Below the pieces are notes generated by a model, which was not told the origin of the DNA, made no database searches, and was given only the letters and a program-made list of their open reading frames with translations. Of a stretch of DNA of 64,000 nt, positions 21,318 through 29,127 are shown piece after piece. Both the position numbers and the translations under genes were made by a program. Origin of the DNA: Marinobacter psychrophilus (lineage in GTDB: Bacteria; Pseudomonadota; Gammaproteobacteria; Pseudomonadales; Oleiphilaceae); contig NZ_CP011494.1 in assembly GCF_001043175.1 (NCBI RefSeq), forward strand, positions 2,852,001 through 2,916,000. Reading direction: 5' to 3'. Numbering within the stretch: position 1 is the stretch's first letter; every line of letters begins with the position of its first letter.

Positions 21318-21622
21318 GTAATCGACCTCGGTTTTCAATGATGGCCGCCTTGAATTGTGGCAGCTGGAGACCCGATGCAGCCGGACAAATTCCGGTGACG
21401 TGCGTCGAGCTTTTTAAACGCTTGTTTGAAACATACGTTTCGAAGCACAGAATTGTCAATAGTCGTGTCAAATAACTTGTTCTGCGTCAACTCCCTCCCA
21501 CATGAACCCGGCATCCGTCAGCCATTGAAAGTGTGAAATTAGCACTTACTTTAGCTTACTAAGCTTAAGTCGCGAAAAAGGGTTTAATGGGCAGCATACG
21601 AAGGCCAAAGATAAAGAAATTT
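21318..21622. other. Intergenic region upstream of acyl-CoA dehydrogenase
   Basis: This 305-nt gap has no credible gene. It holds the PsrA-like boxes at 21416-21441 and otherwise AT-richer sequence (21450-21600) with no clear terminator for the gene that ends away from it. Confidence 0.6.
21416..21441. promoter_or_regulatory. Two adjacent PsrA-like operator motifs
   Basis: AAAC-N4-GTTTG (21416-21428) and GAAAC-N4-GTTTC (21428-21441) follow each other directly and share one base. The published Pseudomonas PsrA consensus is G/CAAAC-N2-4-GTTTG/C; the second site fits exactly, the first lacks only the outer 5' base. They sit about 100-125 nt upstream of the acyl-CoA dehydrogenase ATG at 21317. 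PsrA is a TetR-type repressor released by long-chain fatty acids, which suits a beta-oxidation gene. No experimental support is available here. Confidence 0.6.
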
Positions 21623-22150
21623 TCAGACAGAGACGTTCAAAAAACCAGTTGTACGAGGACTGTTATCGTCGCCAAAGGCGGACACCCTTGCGTAAGCGTC
21701 GCGGGCCAGGCGAGCGCCCAGCGGCTCTTTCACGGCCGGGTTTGCCAACTCTACCTGAGCTTGCAGCAGGGCTTGCATGGCTTGGGCAGCCACGGCGAGA
21801 TCTGCTGATGAAGGCTGGGCCGGGGCCATTGCGGCCGCGCGCACGGTGCGCATTTTTTCAACAGTGGCTTTGGGGTCACCTGAAACCGCTGATACGCTGA
21901 TAGGCACTTCACCGCCCACCGCGTACTGCACGCCGTCTGGCCCTTGCTCGTAGGTCAACGACATTGCACCAGCATGTTGACCGCCCACGGCCTGGTGGGC
22001 AGCCTCATGGGTACGCACCTCTCGGTCACGGGCTTTTAGCTGTGTCAGCAGTTTTAAATCGGATTCAGTCACGCGTGGCGACTGCCCGCTGGCAGGCGAC
22101 GGGCGCAGAATTGCAGCTGATGTTTGAGGAGCAGCGGACGAAATATTCAT
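21623..22150 (-). CDS. Putative metalloprotease, CJM1_0395/SprA-related family
   Basis: The 175-residue protein has the central block typical of the SprA-related/CJM1_0395 putative metalloproteases: LKARDREVRTHEAAHQAVGG with an HExxH zinc motif (H48-E49-A-A-H52), then GGEVPISVS. The ~30 N-terminal residues are Ser/Ala/Pro-rich and low in complexity, with no clear signal peptide. The function is unknown. It lies next to a small flagellar-rod-like gene in the same direction (38 nt), so the two may be co-transcribed. The Shine-Dalgarno ahead of the ATG at 22150 is weak. Confidence 0.75.
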   Translation of the reverse strand: MNISSAAPQTSAAILRPSPASGQSPRVTESDLKLLTQLKARDREVRTHEAAHQAVGGQHAGAMSLTYEQGPDGVQYAVGGEVPISVSAVSGDPKATVEKMRTVRAAAMAPAQPSSADLAVAAQAMQALLQAQVELANPAVKEPLGARLARDAYARVSAFGDDNSPRTTGFLNVSV

Positions 22151-22188
22151 GGTGTCAGAATATAACCCTACCTATTAGGGCGAGGGCC

Positions 22189-22449
22189 TTAAGCCATGAT
22201 ATCGAGGAGCGACCCCAGGGTTTCGTCCGCGGTTTTTACCACCTGCGCGGACGCTTCAACGCTGCGTTTGTACAACTGTAAATCGACTATGGGCTCGATC
22301 ATCCCACCTGCAGTTGGGCCACCACTGCCCTGGGGGCCATCCACACCACCGCGGGCGATACGGCGGGCAGCATCGTCCATGCCGGCAACGCCGCTCTGTA
22401 TGCCTTGCATACCGCTATTGAGCGCACTGGGAAGGGTACTGTTGATCAT
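22189..22449 (-). CDS. Small protein resembling a flagellar rod C-terminal helix
   Basis: The 86-residue product has a Gly/Ser-rich N-terminal half and a C-terminal helix (EPIVDLQLYKRSVEASAQVV followed by TADETLGSLLDI) that resembles the C-terminal helix of flagellar rod and hook proteins such as FlgC or FlgG. It is too short to be one of these and lacks the N-terminal rod motif. It may be a small axial-like protein or a relic. The start is ambiguous: ATG 22449 or TTG 22458, neither with a good Shine-Dalgarno. No other flagellar gene is in the window. Confidence 0.55.
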   Translation of the reverse strand: MINSTLPSALNSGMQGIQSGVAGMDDAARRIARGGVDGPQGSGGPTAGGMIEPIVDLQLYKRSVEASAQVVKTADETLGSLLDIMA

Positions 22450-22499
22450 GGTTACCAACCAAAGGAGATAGTTACGACTTTAGTAAGCCACAATGCTGT

Positions 22500-23192
22500 T
22501 TAATTTTCAATCAACGGCGTCACATTCAGGAATTTAGCCAAAGCCTGTGGCCGGGGCTCACTCAGCCAGGGCATAACACCCAGGCACGGGCAGCCCAAGT
22601 GCTGTTGCAGATACGCCAGGGTATCGGTTTCACAACTCATCACAGCCTCCCGCGGCCGATTGGCCACCCAGCCGGCCAATACCAACCCATCGCGGCGAAT
22701 GGCTTCGGCACTCAGCAACGCGTGGTTAATGCACCCAAGCTCCAAACTGACCACCAGAATCACCGGGATATTCAATCGCTGCGCCAAGGCACTGTAGGTT
22801 TCGCGATCGTTTAAAGGCACCCGCCAGCCGCCGGCTCCCTCGATCAGTAACAGGTCTGCCGGGCGCAGCTGTATGCCGCGACAAAACCCCGCCAACCGAT
22901 CGGCGCTCAGATTACGCCCTGCCTGCGAAGCCGCCACGTGGGGTGCAATCGCAGGTTCCAAAGCGACTGGATTGACCACGTCATAAGGCAGCTTTTCAGT
23001 CATCGCGTTCTGCAGAATAAGCGCGTCGCTGTTACGCAAGCCATCTGGCGTTTGCACGCATCCAGAAGCAACCGGTTTCATCGCCAGGGTACGTTTACCC
23101 GCCAGCTTCGCGGCCTCCAGCAACGCCGCGGTAACCACGGTCTTGCCCACGTCAGTATTGGTGCCGGTCACAAAATAGGTTTTTTTAGCCAT
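22500..23192 (-). CDS. bioD: Dethiobiotin synthase
   Basis: BioD makes dethiobiotin from 7,8-diaminopelargonate, CO2 and ATP, the penultimate step of biotin synthesis. The 230-residue protein starts with FVTGTNTDVGKT, the P-loop (about residues 7-18), and carries the MKPVASGC block and the GAGGW segment. The frame is open up to 23324, but the ATG at 23192 gives the family start. It is the last gene of the bioBFHCD operon, 26 nt after bioC. Confidence 0.95.
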   Translation of the reverse strand: MAKKTYFVTGTNTDVGKTVVTAALLEAAKLAGKRTLAMKPVASGCVQTPDGLRNSDALILQNAMTEKLPYDVVNPVALEPAIAPHVAASQAGRNLSADRLAGFCRGIQLRPADLLLIEGAGGWRVPLNDRETYSALAQRLNIPVILVVSLELGCINHALLSAEAIRRDGLVLAGWVANRPREAVMSCETDTLAYLQQHLGCPCLGVMPWLSEPRPQALAKFLNVTPLIEN

Positions 23193-23218
23193 TGAAGTTG
23201 CCCTGACAGGGTGAGTGT

Positions 23219-24055
23219 TTAATCGCAGGTTAATGGTGTTAGCAACGGTTTTCGCCATTCTAGCCAGCCCGCATGATAGCTGGCGACTATGCTTCCATCG
23301 GGCTGCTGCGGATAGTTCTGGCACATCTGCTTTAATCGCCCGGGTGAAGTGGCGGTCTTGCGCCGCTGAATGTCTTTATAGCCCGCCCCCAATTGCCTGA
23401 GCTCGTTCATCAACGCCATGGGCGTTGGATAATCCAGAGTGATCATCTGCGAGCGCCATTGTGCCGCTGGCAAAATCTCAGCGGTGGTGGCCGCGAAATC
23501 CGCGGCAGAGATAAACCCGTTTACATGCTGCTGATGTGGATCGGCCAGGGTCCACGCCTGTTGCAGCTCCTGCAGTGTCCCCAGCAACAGCGTTGACACC
23601 CACAACTGACCACCCGGGCGCAACACCCGCTGGCATTCCCGCAATACGCCTTGTGGATTATGGCACCACTGGATCATCAGATTGCTGTAAATCAGATCCA
23701 CACTCTGCCCAGCCAATGGCAGCCGCTCCGCATCTGCCTCTAACCATTGGATAGTTTCAGGGCGCAGTGCGTTTGAGGGTGCTTTGGACAGCGCTTTTGA
23801 TTGTGCTTTTGCAAATGCCAGCATACCGGGCGCCAGGTCTACACCGACGGTATGCGCACCAAAGCGCTGCGCCAACTGGCGCGTAAACCAGCCAGTACCG
23901 CAGCCCAAATCAACAACAGTTGCGTCCTGCGGAACTGGCTGGGCAATCGTTTCCAACATGGCATCACCCATTTTCCGTTGCAGCCGCGCCGCACCTTCAT
24001 AGCTGGCGCTGGCGCCGCCAAAATCGGAGGCGACCGCCTTTTTAGTGGCAAACAT
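23219..24055 (-). CDS. bioC: Malonyl-ACP O-methyltransferase BioC
   Basis: BioC methylates the free carboxyl of malonyl-ACP, disguising it so that fatty acid synthesis can build the pimeloyl chain of biotin. The 278-residue protein has the SAM-binding motif VVDLGCGTGWFTRQ (about 47-60) and the IYSNLMIQWC and RVLRPGGQLWVSTL blocks of BioC. A short Ala/Lys/Ser repeat-like insertion follows FAKAQ. Its ATG overlaps the end of bioH by 14 nt, and BioH later removes the methyl group. Confidence 0.94.
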   Translation of the reverse strand: MFATKKAVASDFGGASASYEGAARLQRKMGDAMLETIAQPVPQDATVVDLGCGTGWFTRQLAQRFGAHTVGVDLAPGMLAFAKAQSKALSKAPSNALRPETIQWLEADAERLPLAGQSVDLIYSNLMIQWCHNPQGVLRECQRVLRPGGQLWVSTLLLGTLQELQQAWTLADPHQQHVNGFISAADFAATTAEILPAAQWRSQMITLDYPTPMALMNELRQLGAGYKDIQRRKTATSPGRLKQMCQNYPQQPDGSIVASYHAGWLEWRKPLLTPLTCD

Positions 24056-24782
24056 CGTGTGAACTCGTTAGAAAATCATGAATGGCTTGCCAGCATTCGG
24101 GGCCATAGTACTCCCCGGGCCAATGGCCCATGCCGTCGATGCTAAGCGCCCGGCTGTGAGCGGGCATAGCCAGATGCTGAGCCCAAGGCGGAACCACTGC
24201 ATCGCAGCTGCCCCGCAGATGTAATGTTGGCACCGGGCACTGCTGCCAGGTGTGCAACTGACAGCAGTGCCGCAACCAGCGCACGCCTTTTGCCAATGGC
24301 TCGGTCGGCCCGGGCAAGCCCTGCTTCAAACAAGCGTTTATCGCGAGCACCTGTTCTGCCTGGTGTTCGCTGCCATCAATCATCTGAGCGAAAAAAGACG
24401 CCCGACAGGCCTTTGGCTCACGCTCAAAATATCGTTCAAAACGCCGGAAAATAGCGGGCGAGACGCCCCAAGGCCAGTTTTTCGACGCCACAAATTGCGG
24501 AAAACCACCCAGGGTCACAACTTTGTTAACCGAGTGCGGATTGGCCTGAGCCGCAGCCATGGCGACTTGTGCGCCCAACGACCACCCGAGCCACACCGAC
24601 GGCCGGGGGTAACGCTGGAGGAGAATCTCGGCCGCGTGTGCGGGGCTGTCGCAGGAACTTAACCCGTCATCGGTTAATGAAACGACTTGCACTGCGCCTT
24701 GCCAATGCCGATACACTGGTTCCAGCATGGCTGCCGGCACACCCCAACCGCCTATCACCACAAGTGAACTGGTGCATGCCAT
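24042..24782 (-). CDS. bioH: Pimeloyl-ACP methyl ester esterase BioH
   Basis: BioH is an alpha/beta hydrolase that cleaves pimeloyl-ACP methyl ester to end chain elongation. The 246-residue protein has the nucleophile elbow GWSLG (S68) and a C-terminal histidine in GMGHWPG; an aspartate at GSCDAVVPPW fills the triad. The ATG at 24782 overlaps the bioF stop (TGATG). Having bioH inside the bio operon, next to bioC, is the Pseudomonas-type arrangement and differs from E. coli, where bioH is separate. Confidence 0.9.
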   Translation of the reverse strand: MACTSSLVVIGGWGVPAAMLEPVYRHWQGAVQVVSLTDDGLSSCDSPAHAAEILLQRYPRPSVWLGWSLGAQVAMAAAQANPHSVNKVVTLGGFPQFVASKNWPWGVSPAIFRRFERYFEREPKACRASFFAQMIDGSEHQAEQVLAINACLKQGLPGPTEPLAKGVRWLRHCCQLHTWQQCPVPTLHLRGSCDAVVPPWAQHLAMPAHSRALSIDGMGHWPGEYYGPECWQAIHDFLTSSHDVCH

Positions 24783-25978
24783 CAAACATTCTCTGCAAAG
24801 GGTTCACTCAACACCGGGCTTACGACACAATCGGGGCGACATTGCACCAGCGCCCGCAACAGGCGGTTCAAATCGTCAAAGCTATGGGCAGCGCTGAGGG
24901 TGATGCGCAAACGGGCCTGGCCGTCGGGCACAGTGGGCGGGCGAATAGCCGTCACAAGCAGGCCGCGGTTCTGTAACTCAGCGCTGAGCGCCAGTGTCGC
25001 TTCGTTAGAGCCCACGACAATCGGCTGAATGGGCGTGGCCGAGGGCATCAGGTGATAGCCCATAAGCGTAACCTGATCGCGAAACCGATCAATCAGCGCC
25101 GCAAGGTGTGCGCGCTGTGAATCAAAGCTTTCGATCAGACTCAAGCTATTGCAGCTGGCTTGAGCCAGAGCCGGAGGCATGGCCGTGGTGTAAATGTAGG
25201 TCCGCGCTTTTTGCACCAGATATTCGGTTAACCACGCAGGGCCTGCTACAAAGGCGCCGCTGGTGCCTGCGGCTTTGCCCAGAGTGCCCATCAGCACCGG
25301 CACCTGTTCTTCATTTAACCCAGCCGCCGCAACGCTGCCACGCCCTTGAGGGCCCAGCACACCAAAACCGTGGGCGTCGTCGATCATCAGCAGGGCATCG
25401 TGCTTTGTGCACAACTGCGCTAATGGCACCAACGCCGCCACATCGCCATCCATGCTGAACACGCCGTCGCTTACCACCAGTTTGTGGCCCGCGGTTTCTT
25501 CCAACATTCGCGCCAACGCCTCCAGGTCGCCGTGGTGATAACGCCTGACCCTTGCCCCACTGAGCCTGCAGCCATCAACAATAGAAGCATGATTAAGGCG
25601 ATCCGAAAAAATCGTATCGCCGCGACCTGCAAGCGCCGAGATGACACCCAAGTTGGCCATGTATCCGGTTGAGAACAGCAGCGCCGAGCTGCGCCCGGTA
25701 AAAGCCGCCAGTTGGTTTTCCAACTGCTCATGAGCCCGGTGATGGCCACAAATCAGGTGGGAAGATGCACCGCCCAGGCCGTTCTCGTCGAGCGCCTCAG
25801 ACAGCACTCTGCGGTTATCCGGATGATTGGCCAGCCCCAAGTAATCATTGCTACAAAACGACAACAATGGCTGGCCATTCACGGTTAACGCTGGCCGCTG
25901 AGGGCCCGAGATTTCCCGGCGCTGGCGATGCAGACCGGCCTCGCGGCGTTGCCGCAACTCAAGCTGGAAGTCACGCAT
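24782..25978 (-). CDS. bioF: 8-amino-7-oxononanoate synthase
   Basis: BioF is a PLP enzyme that condenses pimeloyl-ACP and alanine to give KAPA. The 398-residue protein has FCSNDYLGLA at ~41, the DDAHGFGVLGP block at ~200 and the PLP lysine K235 in GTLGKAAGTSG. It follows bioB by 17 nt and overlaps bioH. The Shine-Dalgarno is weak, consistent with coupling to bioB. Confidence 0.96.
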   Translation of the reverse strand: MRDFQLELRQRREAGLHRQRREISGPQRPALTVNGQPLLSFCSNDYLGLANHPDNRRVLSEALDENGLGGASSHLICGHHRAHEQLENQLAAFTGRSSALLFSTGYMANLGVISALAGRGDTIFSDRLNHASIVDGCRLSGARVRRYHHGDLEALARMLEETAGHKLVVSDGVFSMDGDVAALVPLAQLCTKHDALLMIDDAHGFGVLGPQGRGSVAAAGLNEEQVPVLMGTLGKAAGTSGAFVAGPAWLTEYLVQKARTYIYTTAMPPALAQASCNSLSLIESFDSQRAHLAALIDRFRDQVTLMGYHLMPSATPIQPIVVGSNEATLALSAELQNRGLLVTAIRPPTVPDGQARLRITLSAAHSFDDLNRLLRALVQCRPDCVVSPVLSEPFAENV

Positions 25979-25995
25979 GCTCGGTCACTCGCGGG

Positions 25996-27060
25996 TCAGG
26001 CCGACGCTGGTTCGCGGGCCGCATCGTAAAACAGATGGCGCGTTGCTTCCTGGTTGACAGCCTCTGTCAGCACTTCTTCGTGCTGTTGCTCGGTACCGCA
26101 CTGCTCGCGCTGCTCCGGGCGAATCCCCAAGCGGCGGAACAGGGCCATGTCGGCATCGGCTTCCGGGTTGGCGGTGGTGAGCAGTTTTTCACCATAAAAT
26201 ATGGAATTGGCACCGGCCATAAAGCACAAAGCCTGCATTTGCTCGTTCATATCCTCCCGGCCAGCGGAAAGGCGCACGTGAGAGGCCGGCATCATAATCC
26301 GCGCAACCGCAATCATCCGCACAAAATCAAACGGGTCCAGATCGGCTACGTTTTCCAATGGCGTACCCTTCACCTTCACCAGCATATTCACCGGAACACT
26401 TTCCGGATGCTGGGGCAGGTTCGCCAACTGCATCAGCAGGCCCATGCGGTCGTCATCGTCTTCACCCATGCCCAGAATACCGCCGCAGCAGACTTTCATG
26501 CCGGAGTTACGCACGTTGCTCAGGGTATCCAGGCGATCCTGATAGGTGCGCGTGGTAATGATATGGCTGTAGAATTTTTCCGAGGTGTCCAGGTTGTGGT
26601 TGTAATAATCCAGCCCGGCCGCTGCCAGCTCGTCGGCCTGCTCGGATTTGAGCATGCCCAGGGTCATGCAGGTTTCCATGCCCATTGATTTCACCTGTTT
26701 AACCATATCCAACACGTAAGGCATGTCTTTTTTAGACGGACTGCGCCAGGCAGCGCCCATGCAAAAGCGCGAAGCGCCCTTGGCCTTGGCCGCACGTGCC
26801 TCGGCGACGACTTTTTCAACGTCCAGCAGCTTTTCTTTTTTCAGCCCGGTGTTGTAATGGCCGCTCTGGGGGCAATACTTGCAGTCTTCCGGGCAAGCGC
26901 CCGTTTTTATCGACAGCAGGGTGCTAATTTGCACCTCGTTAGGATCGAAGTACTGGCGGTGTAAGGTCTGGGCACGAAACAGCAGGTCGCTGAATGGCAG
27001 CTCGAATAATGCCCGGGCCTGTTGCAGTGTCCAGTCATGACGGAGTTCATTGGCGCTCAT
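25996..27060 (-). CDS. bioB: Biotin synthase
   Basis: BioB is the radical-SAM enzyme that inserts sulfur into dethiobiotin. The 354-residue protein has the CPEDCKYC cluster motif (C56, C60, C63) and conserved GAAWRSP and YYNHNLDTS blocks. The open frame extends to 27237 through the promoter region, but the ATG at 27060 is the family start. It is the first gene of the bioBFHCD operon. Upstream are a consensus-like promoter and two BirA-type operators. A short acidic/Gln-rich C-terminal tail follows the catalytic domain. Confidence 0.96.
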   Translation of the reverse strand: MSANELRHDWTLQQARALFELPFSDLLFRAQTLHRQYFDPNEVQISTLLSIKTGACPEDCKYCPQSGHYNTGLKKEKLLDVEKVVAEARAAKAKGASRFCMGAAWRSPSKKDMPYVLDMVKQVKSMGMETCMTLGMLKSEQADELAAAGLDYYNHNLDTSEKFYSHIITTRTYQDRLDTLSNVRNSGMKVCCGGILGMGEDDDDRMGLLMQLANLPQHPESVPVNMLVKVKGTPLENVADLDPFDFVRMIAVARIMMPASHVRLSAGREDMNEQMQALCFMAGANSIFYGEKLLTTANPEADADMALFRRLGIRPEQREQCGTEQQHEEVLTEAVNQEATRHLFYDAAREPASA

Positions 27061-27068
27061 AGAAGTTC

Positions 27069-27100
27069 CTGTTAACCTTTCAAGGATTCTTGGTTTACGG
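27069..27100. promoter_or_regulatory. BirA-type biotin operator 1
   Basis: CTGTTAACC (27069-27077), 14-nt spacer, GGTTTACGG (27092-27100). The known BirA consensus is TTGTAAACC-N14/15-GGTTTACAA; each half matches 7 of 9 positions with the correct spacer. It lies just downstream of the predicted bioB transcription start and 8 nt before the bioB ATG, so it would also be in the path of transcription. Its right half overlaps the GGAG Shine-Dalgarno of divergent comF. Confidence 0.75.
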
Positions 27101-27109
27101 AGAAGCCAA

Positions 27110-27137
27110 ATGATAAAGCCATCGGCGTGGCTGTCAA
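27110..27137 (-). promoter_or_regulatory. Sigma-70-type promoter of bioB
   Basis: On the minus strand a perfect -35 TTGACA (27137-27132) is followed by a 16-nt spacer and TATCAT (27115-27110), a 5/6 match to the -10. The expected start is near 27103, about 40 nt upstream of the bioB ATG. The -10 coincides with the comF start codon on the other strand. Both flanks carry BirA-type operators. Confidence 0.7.
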
Positions 27138-27868
27138 CCCTAAACAAAATTTTGGTTAACAGCAAAAGCGGTTTTTTGGTTAACAAAGAGGGCCGAGCCG
27201 GGCGCTGTGTCGGCTGTTTAAACCCGGTTGCCCGCAACGGTCTGTGTCAGGGCTGTTACAACGACCTGCCGTGGAATCGCTGGCATTGCCGATGTTGCGC
27301 ACTGCCCTTGCCGTTTCCGGCAGCCGATCATCTTTGCGGCGAGTGCATTCAGCGACCACCAGCGTTTGACTTAACGTTGGCGCCCCTGCGCTACCAATTT
27401 CCGGTGGCGGCAATGATCGGCCGTTACAAATACCAGGGCCAAAGAGCCTATGCCCGCCCGCTGACCGCCGCACTGGCGGAATTGGCCCACGAAAGTCTGC
27501 TGCGCCAGCCGCAACTTCGGCCGGATGTACTGATACCCGCTCCCATGCATCCCCAGCGCAGGCGCCAACGCGGTTTTAATCAGGCCAGAGATATTGCAGA
27601 ACAGCTAGGTACGCGGCTGGATATTCCGCTGGCAGGCAATTTGGTGCAGCGTCAACGCACCGTTCAAGCGCAACGCACGTTGAGCCGTGCACAACGGTTA
27701 GCCAATCTGCAAGGCGTATTTCAAACCACCGGCGCGCCTCCGCCAAGAATTGCGATTGTCGATGATGTTGTAACCACCGGCGCCACCGCGCGCTTACTGG
27801 CGCATGTGCTGCAGCAAGCCGGGGCTGAACATATCCAGATCTGGGCGCTGGCGCGAACTCCAGGCTAA
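27110..27868 (+). CDS. comF: ComF family phosphoribosyltransferase-like protein
   Basis: The 252-residue protein has an N-terminal zinc-finger region with four CxxC-type pairs (CVGC, CQGC, CRCC, CGEC) and a C-terminal phosphoribosyltransferase fold with the PRPP loop [11 protein letters not shown] near residue 225. ComF/GntX proteins support DNA uptake or processing; the exact reaction is not settled. The ATG at 27110 has GGAG at 27099-27102, which fixes the start. It is divergent from bioB, and its leader and first codons contain both BirA-type operators. Its stop overlaps that of the convergent FAD oxidoreductase by a few bases. Confidence 0.88.
   Translation: MIKPSAWLSTLNKILVNSKSGFLVNKEGRAGRCVGCLNPVARNGLCQGCYNDLPWNRWHCRCCALPLPFPAADHLCGECIQRPPAFDLTLAPLRYQFPVAAMIGRYKYQGQRAYARPLTAALAELAHESLLRQPQLRPDVLIPAPMHPQRRRQRGFNQARDIAEQLGTRLDIPLAGNLVQRQRTVQAQRTLSRAQRLANLQGVFQTTGAPPPRIAIVDDVVTTGATARLLAHVLQQAGAEHIQIWALARTPG
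27131..27162. promoter_or_regulatory. BirA-type biotin operator 2
   Basis: CTGTCAACC (27131-27139), 14-nt spacer, GGTTAACAG (27154-27162). Each half matches 7 of 9 consensus positions with the right spacer. It overlaps the -35 of the bioB promoter. A further good half-site, GGTTAACAA (27178-27186, 8 of 9), follows without a left partner. TTTTGGTTAACA occurs twice as a direct repeat at 27150-27161 and 27174-27185. Confidence 0.7.
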
Positions 27869-28986
27869 CGCAGGCGCTCAGCGACCTCATCGGCAATGGC
27901 CAGGCAAGCGGTTAACCCCGGCGATTCTATGCCAAACAGATTTACCAGCCCGGCCACGCCATGCTGGAGCGGGCCATCGATGCGGAAATCACGAAAGCCG
28001 CTGTCTGGCCCCGCCAGTTTTGGCCGAATACCGGCGTAGGCAGGCTGTAATTTTTCCGGATTCAGCCCAGGCCACCATTGGCGAATGGCGTCGACAAAGG
28101 CGGCCTTGCGTTCCAATTGAACGCTGTAATCTTCACGTTCAATCCATTCCACATCCGGGCCAAAACGAATCTGACCTGCCAGATCGAGAGTCAAGTGAAC
28201 ACCCAGACCGCCGGGTTCCGGCAGCGGATACACCAACTGACGAAACGAATGCTGGCCGCTGTAGCTAAAATACACGCCGCGGGCGTACCACTGCTGCGGT
28301 TTCTGGCTAGCGGGCAACCCCTGCCAGTTGCGAGTTAGCGCGACCGCACCCAACCCTGCCGCGTTGATCAGGTTGTCTACTTCCAACACGCAAGGCATAG
28401 CGCCACCCAACGTCAGCCGGTGCTTTCCGCCGGCTGCGGCGTCGCCACTGTCAATAGCGTTGACCGGCGTATGCAAAGCAAGTTGGCCACCAGCGCTTTC
28501 CAGATCTCCCTGCAACGACAACATTAGCCCGTGACTGTCGATAATTCCGGTGTGCGGCGACCACAACCCGGCTAAAACAGTCAACTCCGGCAGTGCCTTT
28601 TTTATCTCAGCCCGGCCGTGCAAAGCCAGCTCCACCCCGTTGCCAGCAGCTTGAGCCTGAATTCCCGCCAAGCGCTCGGTCTGGGTATCGCTGGTGGCCA
28701 CCAGCCACTTACCGCAATTACTGACATTCACCTTGTGCTGGCGACAGTATTGGTAAAGTTGTTCACGACCTGCCACGCACAGCCGCGCCTTCAGGGAATC
28801 CTGAGGGTAATAAATGCCGGCGTGTATTACCTCGCTGTTGCGAGATGAAATACCCTCACCAATGTGCCCGGCAGCTTCCACCACAATCACTTCGTGGCCC
28901 AGTTGCGCCAGCCGGCGCGCCGCCGCCAAGCCAACAACACCGGCCCCGATCACGGCAGTTTTTGCGATTAACAACGGTAAGGCCAT
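27865..28986 (-). CDS. FAD-dependent oxidoreductase, L-2-hydroxyglutarate oxidase-like
   Basis: The 373-residue protein is a DAO-family flavoenzyme with an N-terminal Rossmann motif AVIGAGVVGLAAAR (GxGxxG at 14-19), then SSRNSEVIHAGIYY, the signature of L-2-hydroxyglutarate oxidase/dehydrogenase (LhgO/L2HGDH) relatives, and a C-terminal GIRPKL and NLFGIESPGLT block. Reported relatives oxidise L-2-hydroxyglutarate to 2-oxoglutarate. The ATGs at 28989 and 28986 are adjacent; AGGGGG lies only one base before the first, so the second is better spaced. The longer open frame to 29163 is not supported. It is divergent from srkA. Confidence 0.85.
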   Translation of the reverse strand: MALPLLIAKTAVIGAGVVGLAAARRLAQLGHEVIVVEAAGHIGEGISSRNSEVIHAGIYYPQDSLKARLCVAGREQLYQYCRQHKVNVSNCGKWLVATSDTQTERLAGIQAQAAGNGVELALHGRAEIKKALPELTVLAGLWSPHTGIIDSHGLMLSLQGDLESAGGQLALHTPVNAIDSGDAAAGGKHRLTLGGAMPCVLEVDNLINAAGLGAVALTRNWQGLPASQKPQQWYARGVYFSYSGQHSFRQLVYPLPEPGGLGVHLTLDLAGQIRFGPDVEWIEREDYSVQLERKAAFVDAIRQWWPGLNPEKLQPAYAGIRPKLAGPDSGFRDFRIDGPLQHGVAGLVNLFGIESPGLTACLAIADEVAERLR

Positions 28987-29127
28987 CATTCCCCCTCGGC
29001 TGAATAGCGTTATTGTGGACTGTGGGATTGTATCAGCCAAAACCGCGAGGCATAGGTGCGCTGTCAAGATTACGCCAGCGACGATACCGGTTATACTGGC
29101 CGGCAAATTCATGGTGGCAGCGAACTC

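Noticed and set aside
25765..26688. 307-codon plus-strand open frame across bioF and bioB.
   Set aside because: Antisense of two clear biotin genes, low-complexity His/Gln/Arg-rich translation, no domain.
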